Made by a program: the position numbers and the translations under genes
IMG/VR virus record: IMGVR_UViG_3300042122_000006
Span: 1 to 24,343 of that record
Reading direction: 5' to 3' (one strand)
Length of the DNA: 24,343 bases
Source of the DNA: a virus
Part shown: positions 1 through 6,280 of the stretch, one piece after another
Position numbering within the stretch: position 1 is the first letter of the stretch
Layout: each line of letters starts with the position of its first letter
The notes under the pieces: generated by a model
Databases searched by the model: none
The model's input: the letters and a program-made list of their open reading frames with translations, nothing else
Told to the model about the DNA's origin: nothing

Positions 1-111
1 ATCCAAGTGGACCGGAAGCGAATCTACCTCGGCTACTTCAAAACCGCCGAAGCGGCGCACGAAACCTACCTAGCGGCTAAACGTGAACTTCATCCAGGTA
101 ACACGATATGA
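1..111 (+). CDS. AP2-domain protein, C-terminal fragment (probably HNH endonuclease)
   Basis: The first 36 codons of the window are the end of a gene that starts outside it. The peptide contains RKRIYLGYFKTAEAAHETYL and ends in AKRELHPGNTI. This is the typical second half of an AP2 DNA-binding domain (I/V-Y-L-G-x-F, then E-A-A-x-A-Y). In phages this domain usually sits at the C-terminus of free-standing HNH homing endonucleases, which cut double-stranded DNA and spread into phage genomes. The HNH part would lie to the left and cannot be seen, so the endonuclease call is inference and the AP2 call is direct. The stop codon overlaps the next start (ATGA), so the gene is coupled to the small genes behind it. 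Confidence 0.75.
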   Translation: MQVDRKRIYLGYFKTAEAAHETYLAAKRELHPGNTI

Positions 112-392
112 GCGAACAGAAAACCGGCGGCAGTGTCGACTACTACAAATGCCACGTAGCTGAGCCCATTGACCCTAACAACCCTCCGTACACCGCCGAG
201 AGCATCGACATTATCGAAGCGCTCGGTATGACATTTGCGGAAGGCGAAGCGTTTAAAGCGATCTGGCGTACCTGCACTGGTCGCATGGGCGGTGCGGTAA
301 AGGCCGACAACAAAGCGTTGTACAACGCTGAGAAAGTAGAATTCTTCGGCGCTCGCATGGTGCGGGCCGCGAAAAGGAGTGAAGCGGAATGA
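108..392 (+). CDS. DUF3310-like small phage protein
   Basis: This gene encodes 94 residues. The central part has DYYKCHV near residue 11, then SIDIIEALGMTFAEGEAFKA, a W-R pair, and a C-terminal stretch KALYNAEKVEFFGARMV. This order (D-x-Y, I-D-x-I-x-A, F-x-x-G-x-x-x-K-x-x-W-R, then K-A-x-W/F) matches the DUF3310 pattern known from many phage early regions, whose biochemical role is not settled. No membrane segment or signal peptide is visible. It starts inside the stop of the AP2 gene and its own stop overlaps the next start (ATGA at 389-392), so it belongs to a small plus-strand operon. The family assignment is made by eye and is moderately sure. Confidence 0.7.
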   Translation: MSEQKTGGSVDYYKCHVAEPIDPNNPPYTAESIDIIEALGMTFAEGEAFKAIWRTCTGRMGGAVKADNKALYNAEKVEFFGARMVRAAKRSEAE

Positions 393-604
393 CTGCTTTG
401 ATTACCCGTGGAACACATGGTCGATGGGGTACGGCGGTGCGCGCCTCAAGTCGTACCACTGATTATCTAGCGTGGGGCTGCATAGGGGAAACCGGAGGCA
501 ATGGCCCTTTGCAGGAAAAGTCAGAAGTATGGTTCCAGTTCGGCGCCACCGCAGAGGAAGCTCTGACCAAATTGCGCGCAGAACTGGACGGGTTACCTGA
601 ATGA
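389..604 (+). CDS. small phage protein of unknown function
   Basis: This is a 71-residue protein that I do not recognise as a named family. It is soluble in appearance, with an aromatic core around VWFQFGATAEEALTKLRAEL near the C-terminus. That segment (a strand followed by an A-x-x-x-A-L helix) recalls small alpha/beta proteins of the HicB-like type, but there is no partner toxin gene and I do not assign it. It lies between two genes joined to it by ATGA overlaps (389-392 and 601-604). This supports real translation, because three consecutive coupled junctions are unlikely by chance. Confidence 0.65.
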   Translation: MTALITRGTHGRWGTAVRASSRTTDYLAWGCIGETGGNGPLQEKSEVWFQFGATAEEALTKLRAELDGLPE

Positions 605-747
605 CAATCCTAGCCATGCTCTACATGCTAACTGCAAACGGCCCGGCGCCAGTGGCCGCGTACTTCACGCAGGACGCCCAGGTTATCTGCCAGGCGACAG
701 CCGCTGCGCAAAATGCAACTGAGGAAGAGGAGTATTACTGTGAGTGA
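601..747 (+). CDS. 48-residue protein with hydrophobic N-terminus
   Basis: This short ORF starts at an ATG overlapping the previous stop (ATGA, 601-604) and ends in TGA at 745-747. Its N-terminus, MTILAMLYMLTANGPAPVAA, is hydrophobic and could be an uncleaved signal or a short membrane anchor. The rest is polar and acidic, with two cysteines (in VICQA and YYCE) that could pair outside the cytoplasm. It is too short for a family call. Support for it comes from the coupled start and from the way it fills the gap between two neighbours exactly, with an 8-base overlap to the next gene. The function is unknown. Confidence 0.55.
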   Translation: MTILAMLYMLTANGPAPVAAYFTQDAQVICQATAAAQNATEEEEYYCE

Positions 748-994
748 AATTAAAATTACGGTGACAGAAATGCCGGCTAAGGATTTGCCGGAGTACATCA
801 ACGAGATGGATAAGGCCACGAGGGCTTGGACTGATCAAGCCGCACGAGGGGAGTGCGGCTGGGTATGCTCGGACTGCTGCTACACATTCAATGAAGGTAT
901 GCCAGATAAATGTGTGCATGGCGTCCAATGGTGCACCGACATCATTGGACGCGACAAGCACCACGCTATGCAAGAGGGAAACGAGGTTACTTAG
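740..994 (+). CDS. small Cys/His-rich protein, unknown function
   Basis: I place the start at GTG 740, not at the ATG at 713, because a purine-rich Shine-Dalgarno (gaggaagaggag, 721-732) sits 7 bases before it and because it then overlaps the previous gene by only 8 bases. The product has 84 residues. Its centre has CGWVCSDCCYTF followed by DKCVHGVQWC, five to six cysteines plus a histidine in 27 residues, which could bind one zinc ion as a small ribbon. No family is recognised. The 3' end overlaps the end of the oppositely oriented Rz gene by 8 bases, so the two transcripts converge with no space for a terminator between them. Confidence 0.65.
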   Translation: MSEIKITVTEMPAKDLPEYINEMDKATRAWTDQAARGECGWVCSDCCYTFNEGMPDKCVHGVQWCTDIIGRDKHHAMQEGNEVT

Positions 995-1442
995 CTGACC
1001 GCTTCCTCAACTCCGACCGGCAGAACTGCAACTCGGCATACTGCCGGTCGAGTCCTCTTCGCAGATCCCAATAAGCCTTTCCAGCGTCGGCTGTAAGTTC
1101 TGCGGTTCCGCTGACAGCTCCGCCGGGAACGGTTCCATCGGCGCGCACTGCTGGACAACGGGCTTTGACACGCAGCCGCTTAGTGCCATCAGCAACAGCC
1201 CGCTCAAGAGCACTCGTCTCATTTTCTTTACCTGCCGTGTACTCGATGAACGTCGCCCGAATGGCTTCCGTCTGTGCGCGTGACGCGATTAGCTGTTGGT
1301 TCACTGCGTCCACGTTCGCGCTAATCGCTGTAGCGGTTGCCAGGTCGCGTTCCTGTACGTCTTTATCCCAGCGCAACCCCTGGACGTACCACGAGCCGGC
1401 AGCTCCGATCAGGAACGCGGCGACGTAACCGTAGGCCGGCAT
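987..1442 (-). CDS. Rz: Rz-like inner-membrane spanin
   Basis: This 151-residue protein starts with a membrane segment (about residues 3-20, YGYVAAFLIGAAGSWYVQG) and continues as a long alanine/glutamate-rich helical region with a C-terminal globular end rich in Arg and Glu. This is the layout of i-spanins, which sit in the inner membrane, span the periplasm and bind the outer-membrane spanin to fuse the membranes in the last step of lysis. The ATG at 1442 overlaps the endolysin stop as TGATG. A GTG one codon upstream (1445) is an alternative start. Rz1 is nested in another frame of the same strand (1007-1222), a diagnostic arrangement. The identification is firm by architecture; sequence identity in this family is always low. 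Confidence 0.88.
   Translation of the reverse strand: MPAYGYVAAFLIGAAGSWYVQGLRWDKDVQERDLATATAISANVDAVNQQLIASRAQTEAIRATFIEYTAGKENETSALERAVADGTKRLRVKARCPAVRADGTVPGGAVSGTAELTADAGKAYWDLRRGLDRQYAELQFCRSELRKRSAK
1007..1222 (-). CDS. Rz1: Rz1-like outer-membrane lipoprotein spanin (nested in Rz)
   Basis: This 71-residue ORF lies entirely inside Rz in a different frame. It begins MRRVLLSGLLLMALSGC: two arginines, a hydrophobic core and a lipobox L-S-G-C with the modified cysteine at residue 17. The mature part is short and proline-containing (KPVVQQCAPMEPFPAEL), as in o-spanins. It would be lipidated, sorted to the outer membrane and joined to Rz across the periplasm. A good Shine-Dalgarno (caggtaaag) precedes the ATG. 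Signal peptide, lipobox and nested position together make the call strong. Confidence 0.88.
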   Translation of the reverse strand: MRRVLLSGLLLMALSGCVSKPVVQQCAPMEPFPAELSAEPQNLQPTLERLIGICEEDSTGSMPSCSSAGRS

Positions 1443-1972
1443 CACTTGAGCACCGTCAGCGCGTACTTATACCGTGCCTTCCTGTCTTCAAGCCCATTGG
1501 TTCCGCCGTTGATGGCCTTGGTGATGTCGGTAAACCGGTCGGCATCTGCCAACGCATTCAGGTTCCGCGTCGACCAGTACCAGACAGCGGACTTCGCCGC
1601 CCACTCCGGCTGTTCCAAAAGCTCGGGCGTCTTCAGCAGACGATCATCGCTAAACAGCGCTTGGCTAGCTCGGCCGTAGTTCGCCCGGCCGGTGACCTGG
1701 ATCAACCCTCGCCCGCAGAACTTTGCGCCGTCCCCCTGCTGCGTGTTGCCGAGATCTTTACGCCCGTCGTACTTGGCGAAGTAGCTCGGGCCGCCTAGTT
1801 CTTTTACGTAGAACAGAGACCCGCTCTCGTGGCCGATCTGAGCGAGGAAAGCGGCGATGCGCAATCTGGTATTGATCTTGCCGCCGACCATCGCTGCGGT
1901 GAGCGCGTCGGCCCACTTCTGAGCGCGTGCCGGGGGGATGTTCATCGCTTGAGCAAGTTCGGCAGCAGTCAC
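1442..1972 (-). CDS. GH19 (chitinase-like) endolysin
   Basis: This 176-residue protein cuts peptidoglycan glycan strands at the end of infection. It carries the single-domain GH19 pattern: QIGHESG (residues 46-51, catalytic Glu at 49), then a short segment ending KYDGRKDLGNTQQGDGAKF, GRGLIQVTGRANYG (87-100), a WYW triplet, and INGGTNG with DRKARYKYAL near the end. There is no signal peptide or SAR anchor, so it should depend on a holin for export. The start is GTG (1972), overlapping the previous stop as GTGA, with Shine-Dalgarno cgagga about 8 bases upstream. A later ATG at codon 10 has no such signal. The standard motif has Arg before GRG; here it reads F-C-G-R-G, a small deviation. Confidence 0.93.
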   Translation of the reverse strand: MTAAELAQAMNIPPARAQKWADALTAAMVGGKINTRLRIAAFLAQIGHESGSLFYVKELGGPSYFAKYDGRKDLGNTQQGDGAKFCGRGLIQVTGRANYGRASQALFSDDRLLKTPELLEQPEWAAKSAVWYWSTRNLNALADADRFTDITKAINGGTNGLEDRKARYKYALTVLK

Positions 1973-2274
1973 AGAAACATCCTCGTATTGAGCGGCGGTA
2001 TCATCTTCGCCACGTTGCCCTTCGCTCTAATCAGCAAACCTAACACGCAGCCGAAAGCCAGGATCATCAAGGCGTGAACCATGGCCGGACCGGGTTTTAC
2101 GATGTGGAAGAGGATAAGGGTAAAGAGTCCGACGTTCGCCGCGGCGAGCCCTACGGCTAGCATAGAGACGCCCCAGCGTTGTCGTGAGTGTGAACCGTTG
2201 TAAGCGAAGAGTATCAGGAAGGTTGCGAAGTGGATCACGCACTCTACCCAAAGCAGAATCACGTTAAGCTCCAT
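1969..2274 (-). CDS. three-helix membrane protein, probable holin
   Basis: This 101-residue protein has three clear membrane segments: about residues 5-26 (VILLWVECVIHFATFLILFA), 36-59 (SMLAVGLAAANVGLFTLILF) and 67-85 (MVHALMILAFGCVLGLLI). The C-terminus is short and basic (RAKGNVAKMIPPLNTRMFL). Size, topology and position immediately before the endolysin fit a putative 3TM holin of the DUF754/Phage_holin_3 type, which would open the inner membrane for the endolysin. I start it at 2274 (MELNVILL), where a ggggtgg stretch lies about 7 bases upstream. A longer frame to 2346 adds a polar extension that overlaps the previous gene. Its stop overlaps the endolysin start. Confidence 0.75.
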   Translation of the reverse strand: MELNVILLWVECVIHFATFLILFAYNGSHSRQRWGVSMLAVGLAAANVGLFTLILFHIVKPGPAMVHALMILAFGCVLGLLIRAKGNVAKMIPPLNTRMFL

Positions 2275-2647
2275 CGTTGCCACCCCGGCTTTTGAAAAAT
2301 GGAATGAGACCGATGATTGTCTTAATCCATTCTGGCACTGGGCCATCTTTCTCTACCATGTAGCCTAAAGCGGTGAACACGACAGCAATAAGCGCACCGA
2401 TAGCCCCGGATACGAATAACGCTTTCTCGTCGTATGGAGGACCGCCGCCGTAGAAGTACACGCCGCCGCCGTACGCCATACCCCATGAGAACAGAGTAAG
2501 CATGAATCGTTCCCTGAATGATGTGGCCTTGGGCGCGGCCAGGTAGAAACAACAACCTATCGCGGCGCCGGCGGCGGCGTAACCATTCATCCCGGCTAGC
2601 AAAGCACAGACCCAAAGGTATGCGTACGTCTCGCACTGATCCCGCAT
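2264..2647 (-). CDS. small membrane protein, second holin or antiholin candidate
   Basis: This 127-residue protein has several hydrophobic stretches: about residues 10-38 (WVCALLAGMNGYAAAGAAIG and FYLAA), 48-68 (FMLTLFSWGMAYGGGVYFYG) and 79-97 (SGAIGALIAVVFTALGYMV), then an amphipathic tail WIKTIIGLIPFFKSRGG. It resembles class I/III phage holins of Proteobacteria (LydA-like) in size and position, but I cannot name the family with certainty. It overlaps the next membrane protein by 11 bases, so the two are probably translated together as a holin pair. It starts 38 bases after the tail-tip gene, with an aggggt motif before the ATG. Confidence 0.7.
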   Translation of the reverse strand: MRDQCETYAYLWVCALLAGMNGYAAAGAAIGCCFYLAAPKATSFRERFMLTLFSWGMAYGGGVYFYGGGPPYDEKALFVSGAIGALIAVVFTALGYMVEKDGPVPEWIKTIIGLIPFFKSRGGNDGA

Positions 2648-2685
2648 GGTCTAACCCCTATGTGTTTCACCCATGATACCACCCT

Positions 2686-5394
2686 TCAGGATGGCGGGAA
2701 GTTGTCGTCGTCTGCGTACATCCGGGGATCGTAGTTCACCGCCGTAACGCTGCACGACCTCGTGCCGCTCGGCTTCACTTCAGTGATCAGCGCGGGGAAG
2801 CACCACGTCGATTCATGCCCGAACTGGATGATCGGCGGGGTATCGATTTGCCCTGACAAATCCGGTACGAAGTCCAGGGTTGGGATAGTAAACGTGTAAT
2901 CGTCTACGCGAGTCGCATTGTATGGCCCTGAAGCGCTACCGTCCAAACGGCGCACAACGACTTTGTAGATTCCAGGTACTGACCAGTCGAGTGGCTGCGA
3001 CGATTCCAGCGTGACCGGTGGACCCGCGGTGTACCCGACGACTTCCGCACTCTGCCCATACCCTGGCGTCGCAACGCCAAGCGCTACATAGTCGAAGTAA
3101 GCGCTGTTCAACGCGTCCAGTTCCGTTCTGAAGCTGTATTGGCGCTGCCGGTAGATATGACCGCGGCGGCGGCGCATACCCCACTGCCACGCTTTGGTGC
3201 GGTTGCCGACACCTTCCAGTTTCAGCTTCTCGACTCGCTCTCCGGCGTCGCCGGATAAACGGCATTCGACTGTCTCGTCTTGCTTCGTAACATGGTCGTA
3301 ATACTCCACGTCCACGCCGTCGAAGTCGTCCGGCTGATCCGGCATGGTGAACTCATAGGACAAGGGCTCTAACATGACGTGCGGGTTGTAGACGTGATCA
3401 AAGGAAGGTCCACGGGGTTCGTCGCGGACCGGGACGAGTAGGCCGCGATCGATCGTCAGTTCCGAGAAGCCGACACTCAGCGCGTCCAGGAGGTTCGACT
3501 TAACGGTCTTCGAATCCATGACGATGCGGTCGTAGGTGTCGCCGCGCGGCGTCCAGCGGGTCGACTCAAGCCGATCCAGCTCGACCAGGTCGATGTCAGC
3601 GGTGTCCGAGTACCCTACGTTACGGATGATGTGCCCTACCGCCGCGGAGATCTCACGGGTAGGTTCAGGGTCTTGCCATACGCCGCCACGGAGTACCGGC
3701 AGAATCCGGGTGCAGGCCAGGTTCACCAGGCTTTCGCTTTGCGACGAGATGCGGTCACCGCCACGGATGTCGCAGGTCATGACCGTCATACCGGGATAGC
3801 TACCCGGGGAAGATGTTTGAACGAGGCCTTTTAGTCGAAGCCACATTGTGACGTCATGGATCTCCTCCGGGCGCAGACTGCCCTGCGGGATATTCAGCTT
3901 CTTCATTCGGCATTCAGGCCGCATCGAGTAAGGCAAAGCTACTCGGTGGGACTTGCCGATGGCGTCAAGCGAGTTGTTGATCGTGAAAAACGTGGCCGCC
4001 GTCCACGCGCCGCCGATTGCCATGTCGCGATATTCAAAAGAGTAGTTCGCTTGGATGAAGATGTATTCGCCCTGCGACCCAAGACCGACGATGCCGCTCG
4101 GGAAGAACATGTCGAACTCGATATCGGTAACGACTTCACCTTCAGGACACGCCGGGAACGGGCCGCGATAACCACCCTGCAGGTTAGAGCTGTCCAGTCG
4201 GACTTGCGCTACGTTGGACGAAAGGCTATCCCACCCTGGCCAGTCGTCGTCATCTGCACCACCGGCGGTAAGCCGCTTAACTTGAAGCGCTTGAGCCGCG
4301 TAGCTCAGGATGCGGAACCGGAAGCCGCGATAAGACATGCCCATAACCACCGGCCCGATGACCAGGCCGACGCCTGGCGCGCCACCTTCATAGTCCAGTT
4401 CCAGCGTCGTCGCCGTCACGTCGCTTACGACATAAAATCCTTCGTTGTCACCGATGATCTGGATCTCGTCACCGATCACGAAGTTGAACTGGGCGATAGG
4501 CCCGTTGATTACGTCGCGACCCCCCGTACCAGTGCCATCGTCAATGGTGAAGCTGTAAGGCGCTACTGGGTTGATTAGCGTTCCTGCTACCCAGTCAGCA
4601 GGGAACGTGCCGGCGCCTACGGGGATACCTACCACGTCGCCGTTAAACGTGAAGACAGACGCTGAGGCCGATGCGGTCAAGGTAGTTTCTACCGTCAGTT
4701 CCAATCCGGCAGCCCCGGTGTTACTGGCCCCCACTTCAGGCGCCGTGTACCAGAAAAAGTGCGCCGGTTCGGAGGAGATATCTGCCCCCGGCGCGTGGAT
4801 CGTGAATGAAGCATCCGCGCCGAGGGATAGAAGCGGCGTCTGTCCGGTCTTTACGTCTTCAAGGTCGATCTGGTACGAACCCTGGCCGACACCCAAGCAC
4901 ATCTCAGTGCGGGGCTCGCGAAGGCTAGCAAAGTACGCCCGGGGCGGTATCAGGTAATCCGGGAAGCGCTGTGGGTTGTAGCCGAAAAGCTCTGGCCGCA
5001 CGTCGTTAATCTTGACCTTGTTGCCCTTACTGCTCCCCTGATCCAGCGGGTTGCCGCCAGTAGAGCGCGACGCGCTGATGCCGGGGATTTTAGGCGTAAG
5101 CAAGGCGATAGCGGCAGTGGCCGCGAAGATCAGCGCGAAGGTAATCGTGAAAGGGTCCGTGCCTTTCGGCTCCCGGTAGATTTCGACTTTATCTTCGGCT
5201 GAGATTCGGGTTGTCTTCCACTGGCGCGGCAAAAGGCGTTCGCCGTTCACGTAGAGGCTGATCGCCAGCTTACCCAAATCTATATCGCGGGAAATACCAT
5301 GGCGGTACAGCCACTCGGCCATCGTCTGCGGCTTACGGATTTTGTAGGTCTCTTTGCCTTCGTCCGACAAGCGACTGGCGTAAATCTCGATCAT
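2686..5394 (-). CDS. J: J-like tail tip / host-specificity protein with N-terminal beta-grasp segment
   Basis: This 902-residue protein is the last and largest gene of the tail tip module. Residues 1-78 (MIEIYASRLS ... AISLYVNGERLLPRQWKTTR, then EDKVEIYREPKG) look like the ubiquitin/ThiS-like fold of lambda gpI-type assembly proteins. A hydrophobic stretch follows (81-105, FTITFALIFAATAAIALLTP), common in this group. Residues around 130-155 (INDVRPELFGYNPQRFPDYL) match the start of the J-type hub. The rest is beta-rich, as in baseplate hub and receptor-contacting regions. The protein closes the tail tube and touches the cell surface. The start at 5394 overlaps the NlpC/P60 stop (ATGA); upstream in-frame codons lie inside that gene and are not used. 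Confidence 0.87.
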   Translation of the reverse strand: MIEIYASRLSDEGKETYKIRKPQTMAEWLYRHGISRDIDLGKLAISLYVNGERLLPRQWKTTRISAEDKVEIYREPKGTDPFTITFALIFAATAAIALLTPKIPGISASRSTGGNPLDQGSSKGNKVKINDVRPELFGYNPQRFPDYLIPPRAYFASLREPRTEMCLGVGQGSYQIDLEDVKTGQTPLLSLGADASFTIHAPGADISSEPAHFFWYTAPEVGASNTGAAGLELTVETTLTASASASVFTFNGDVVGIPVGAGTFPADWVAGTLINPVAPYSFTIDDGTGTGGRDVINGPIAQFNFVIGDEIQIIGDNEGFYVVSDVTATTLELDYEGGAPGVGLVIGPVVMGMSYRGFRFRILSYAAQALQVKRLTAGGADDDDWPGWDSLSSNVAQVRLDSSNLQGGYRGPFPACPEGEVVTDIEFDMFFPSGIVGLGSQGEYIFIQANYSFEYRDMAIGGAWTAATFFTINNSLDAIGKSHRVALPYSMRPECRMKKLNIPQGSLRPEEIHDVTMWLRLKGLVQTSSPGSYPGMTVMTCDIRGGDRISSQSESLVNLACTRILPVLRGGVWQDPEPTREISAAVGHIIRNVGYSDTADIDLVELDRLESTRWTPRGDTYDRIVMDSKTVKSNLLDALSVGFSELTIDRGLLVPVRDEPRGPSFDHVYNPHVMLEPLSYEFTMPDQPDDFDGVDVEYYDHVTKQDETVECRLSGDAGERVEKLKLEGVGNRTKAWQWGMRRRRGHIYRQRQYSFRTELDALNSAYFDYVALGVATPGYGQSAEVVGYTAGPPVTLESSQPLDWSVPGIYKVVVRRLDGSASGPYNATRVDDYTFTIPTLDFVPDLSGQIDTPPIIQFGHESTWCFPALITEVKPSGTRSCSVTAVNYDPRMYADDDNFPPS

Positions 5395-5786
5395 GGTTTG
5401 TCCCGGTGAAAAGTAACCGTTGAGTGATCCCGCAGCCAGCGGTGCAGGGGGAGACAGCGCGGCCCCCTGGCCGGATTGATCTCCAGAATCCGCAGGCCAT
5501 CCGGCGACTCTACCACTAGTGCAACGTGTGTGCAGATGCGTCCGATCATTACCGAAGCGATGGCGCCCGGCTCCGGATCGCACAACTCCATCTGAGAGGA
5601 TTCGGCTTCGTAGGCACGGGTGAACTCTCGCGGATCTGTGTTGCGCAAGCTTCCGTATTCGGCCAGGAGCCGCTTTCCTAGTTCCGCGTGCCGGACGTGC
5701 CGGACGAGGCCCCAGCAATCGTAAAGGTGCGGTCCCCTGGCACCGTCCTCGTACGCGCATGAGAGGTACTTATTCACGAAGTCCAT
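5391..5786 (-). CDS. NlpC/P60-family tail protein (lambda K-like)
   Basis: This 131-residue protein is a cysteine peptidase of the NlpC/P60 type. The nucleophile is Cys24 in LYDCWGLVRHV, the histidine is H87 in RICTHVALVV, and the third polar residue is probably N104 in LEINPARGP. In siphoviruses this protein is part of the tail tip and is thought to open peptidoglycan during DNA entry or to help tip assembly. The context fits: DUF1833 before it and the J-like protein after it. The start at ATG 5786 overlaps the previous stop as TGATG, with a weak agg motif upstream. An upstream ATG at 5840 would run deep into the neighbour and is less likely. Confidence 0.9.
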   Translation of the reverse strand: MDFVNKYLSCAYEDGARGPHLYDCWGLVRHVRHAELGKRLLAEYGSLRNTDPREFTRAYEAESSQMELCDPEPGAIASVMIGRICTHVALVVESPDGLRILEINPARGPRCLPLHRWLRDHSTVTFHRDKP

Positions 5787-6280
5787 CACAGATACCTGAG
5801 TGCCGGTGCGAAGGTCGTAGTGTACAACGCTCGCGGCCAAGCGACACCGATCATGTTGTAATACCCGGTTTGCAACTGCGCCTCTTGCCCCTGGATGGAA
5901 CCGGACAGCAACGTCAGGAAGTAAGGCCTTTCCGCCGGGGCGGATAGGTTGGTGTTCAGATACGTCCGGTAAACGGCGGTGACCCGGGCATTCGCGGAGA
6001 TGGCCGCGTCGATTAGGCGTGACGCTTCGCCGGTCGTGTTGTCTACCGCGAAGGCCAGGGTTTGGTTCCCCTTGTTGTTCTTAGCGGCCAGGGCGATGTC
6101 AATGTTAGCCCCGATGAACGTAACGGTGCGCGCGTCTTCCGTGACTGCCATTACGTCCTCGAAACCGTTGCAGATGAACACAGGTTCGGCCCATGCGTCG
6201 CAGTTAAGCTCAAGCGTCCTGATGATCGCATCAAGACGCCCGTTTGCCCCTGCGTTTACCTCAGCGAGGATTTGGCTCAT
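5786..6280 (-). CDS. DUF1833-family tail protein
   Basis: This 164-residue protein has the DUF1833 layout: an early segment RLDAIIRTLELNCDAWAEPV, a central strand-rich part (VTFIGANIDIALA, then LAFAVDNTTGEA), VTAVYRTYLNTNLSAPAERP, and a C-terminal stretch ending in an aromatic turn. Members stand just before the NlpC/P60 protein in many siphophage tail modules, which is the case here, and are thought to belong to the tail tip. No catalytic motif is visible. Both ends are coupled: it starts within the tailspike stop (TGATG) and ends within the NlpC/P60 start (TGATG). Confidence 0.82.
   Translation of the reverse strand: MSQILAEVNAGANGRLDAIIRTLELNCDAWAEPVFICNGFEDVMAVTEDARTVTFIGANIDIALAAKNNKGNQTLAFAVDNTTGEASRLIDAAISANARVTAVYRTYLNTNLSAPAERPYFLTLLSGSIQGQEAQLQTGYYNMIGVAWPRALYTTTFAPALRYL

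Noticed and set aside
2664-2690. Hairpin after the tail tip gene
   Set aside because: A six-pair stem with one G-U pair and no T run does not make an intrinsic terminator.
5395-5760. 122-codon N-terminal extension of the tail tip frame
   Set aside because: It lies inside the NlpC/P60 gene in another frame and is Arg/Pro-rich; ATG 5394 with ATGA overlap is the natural start.
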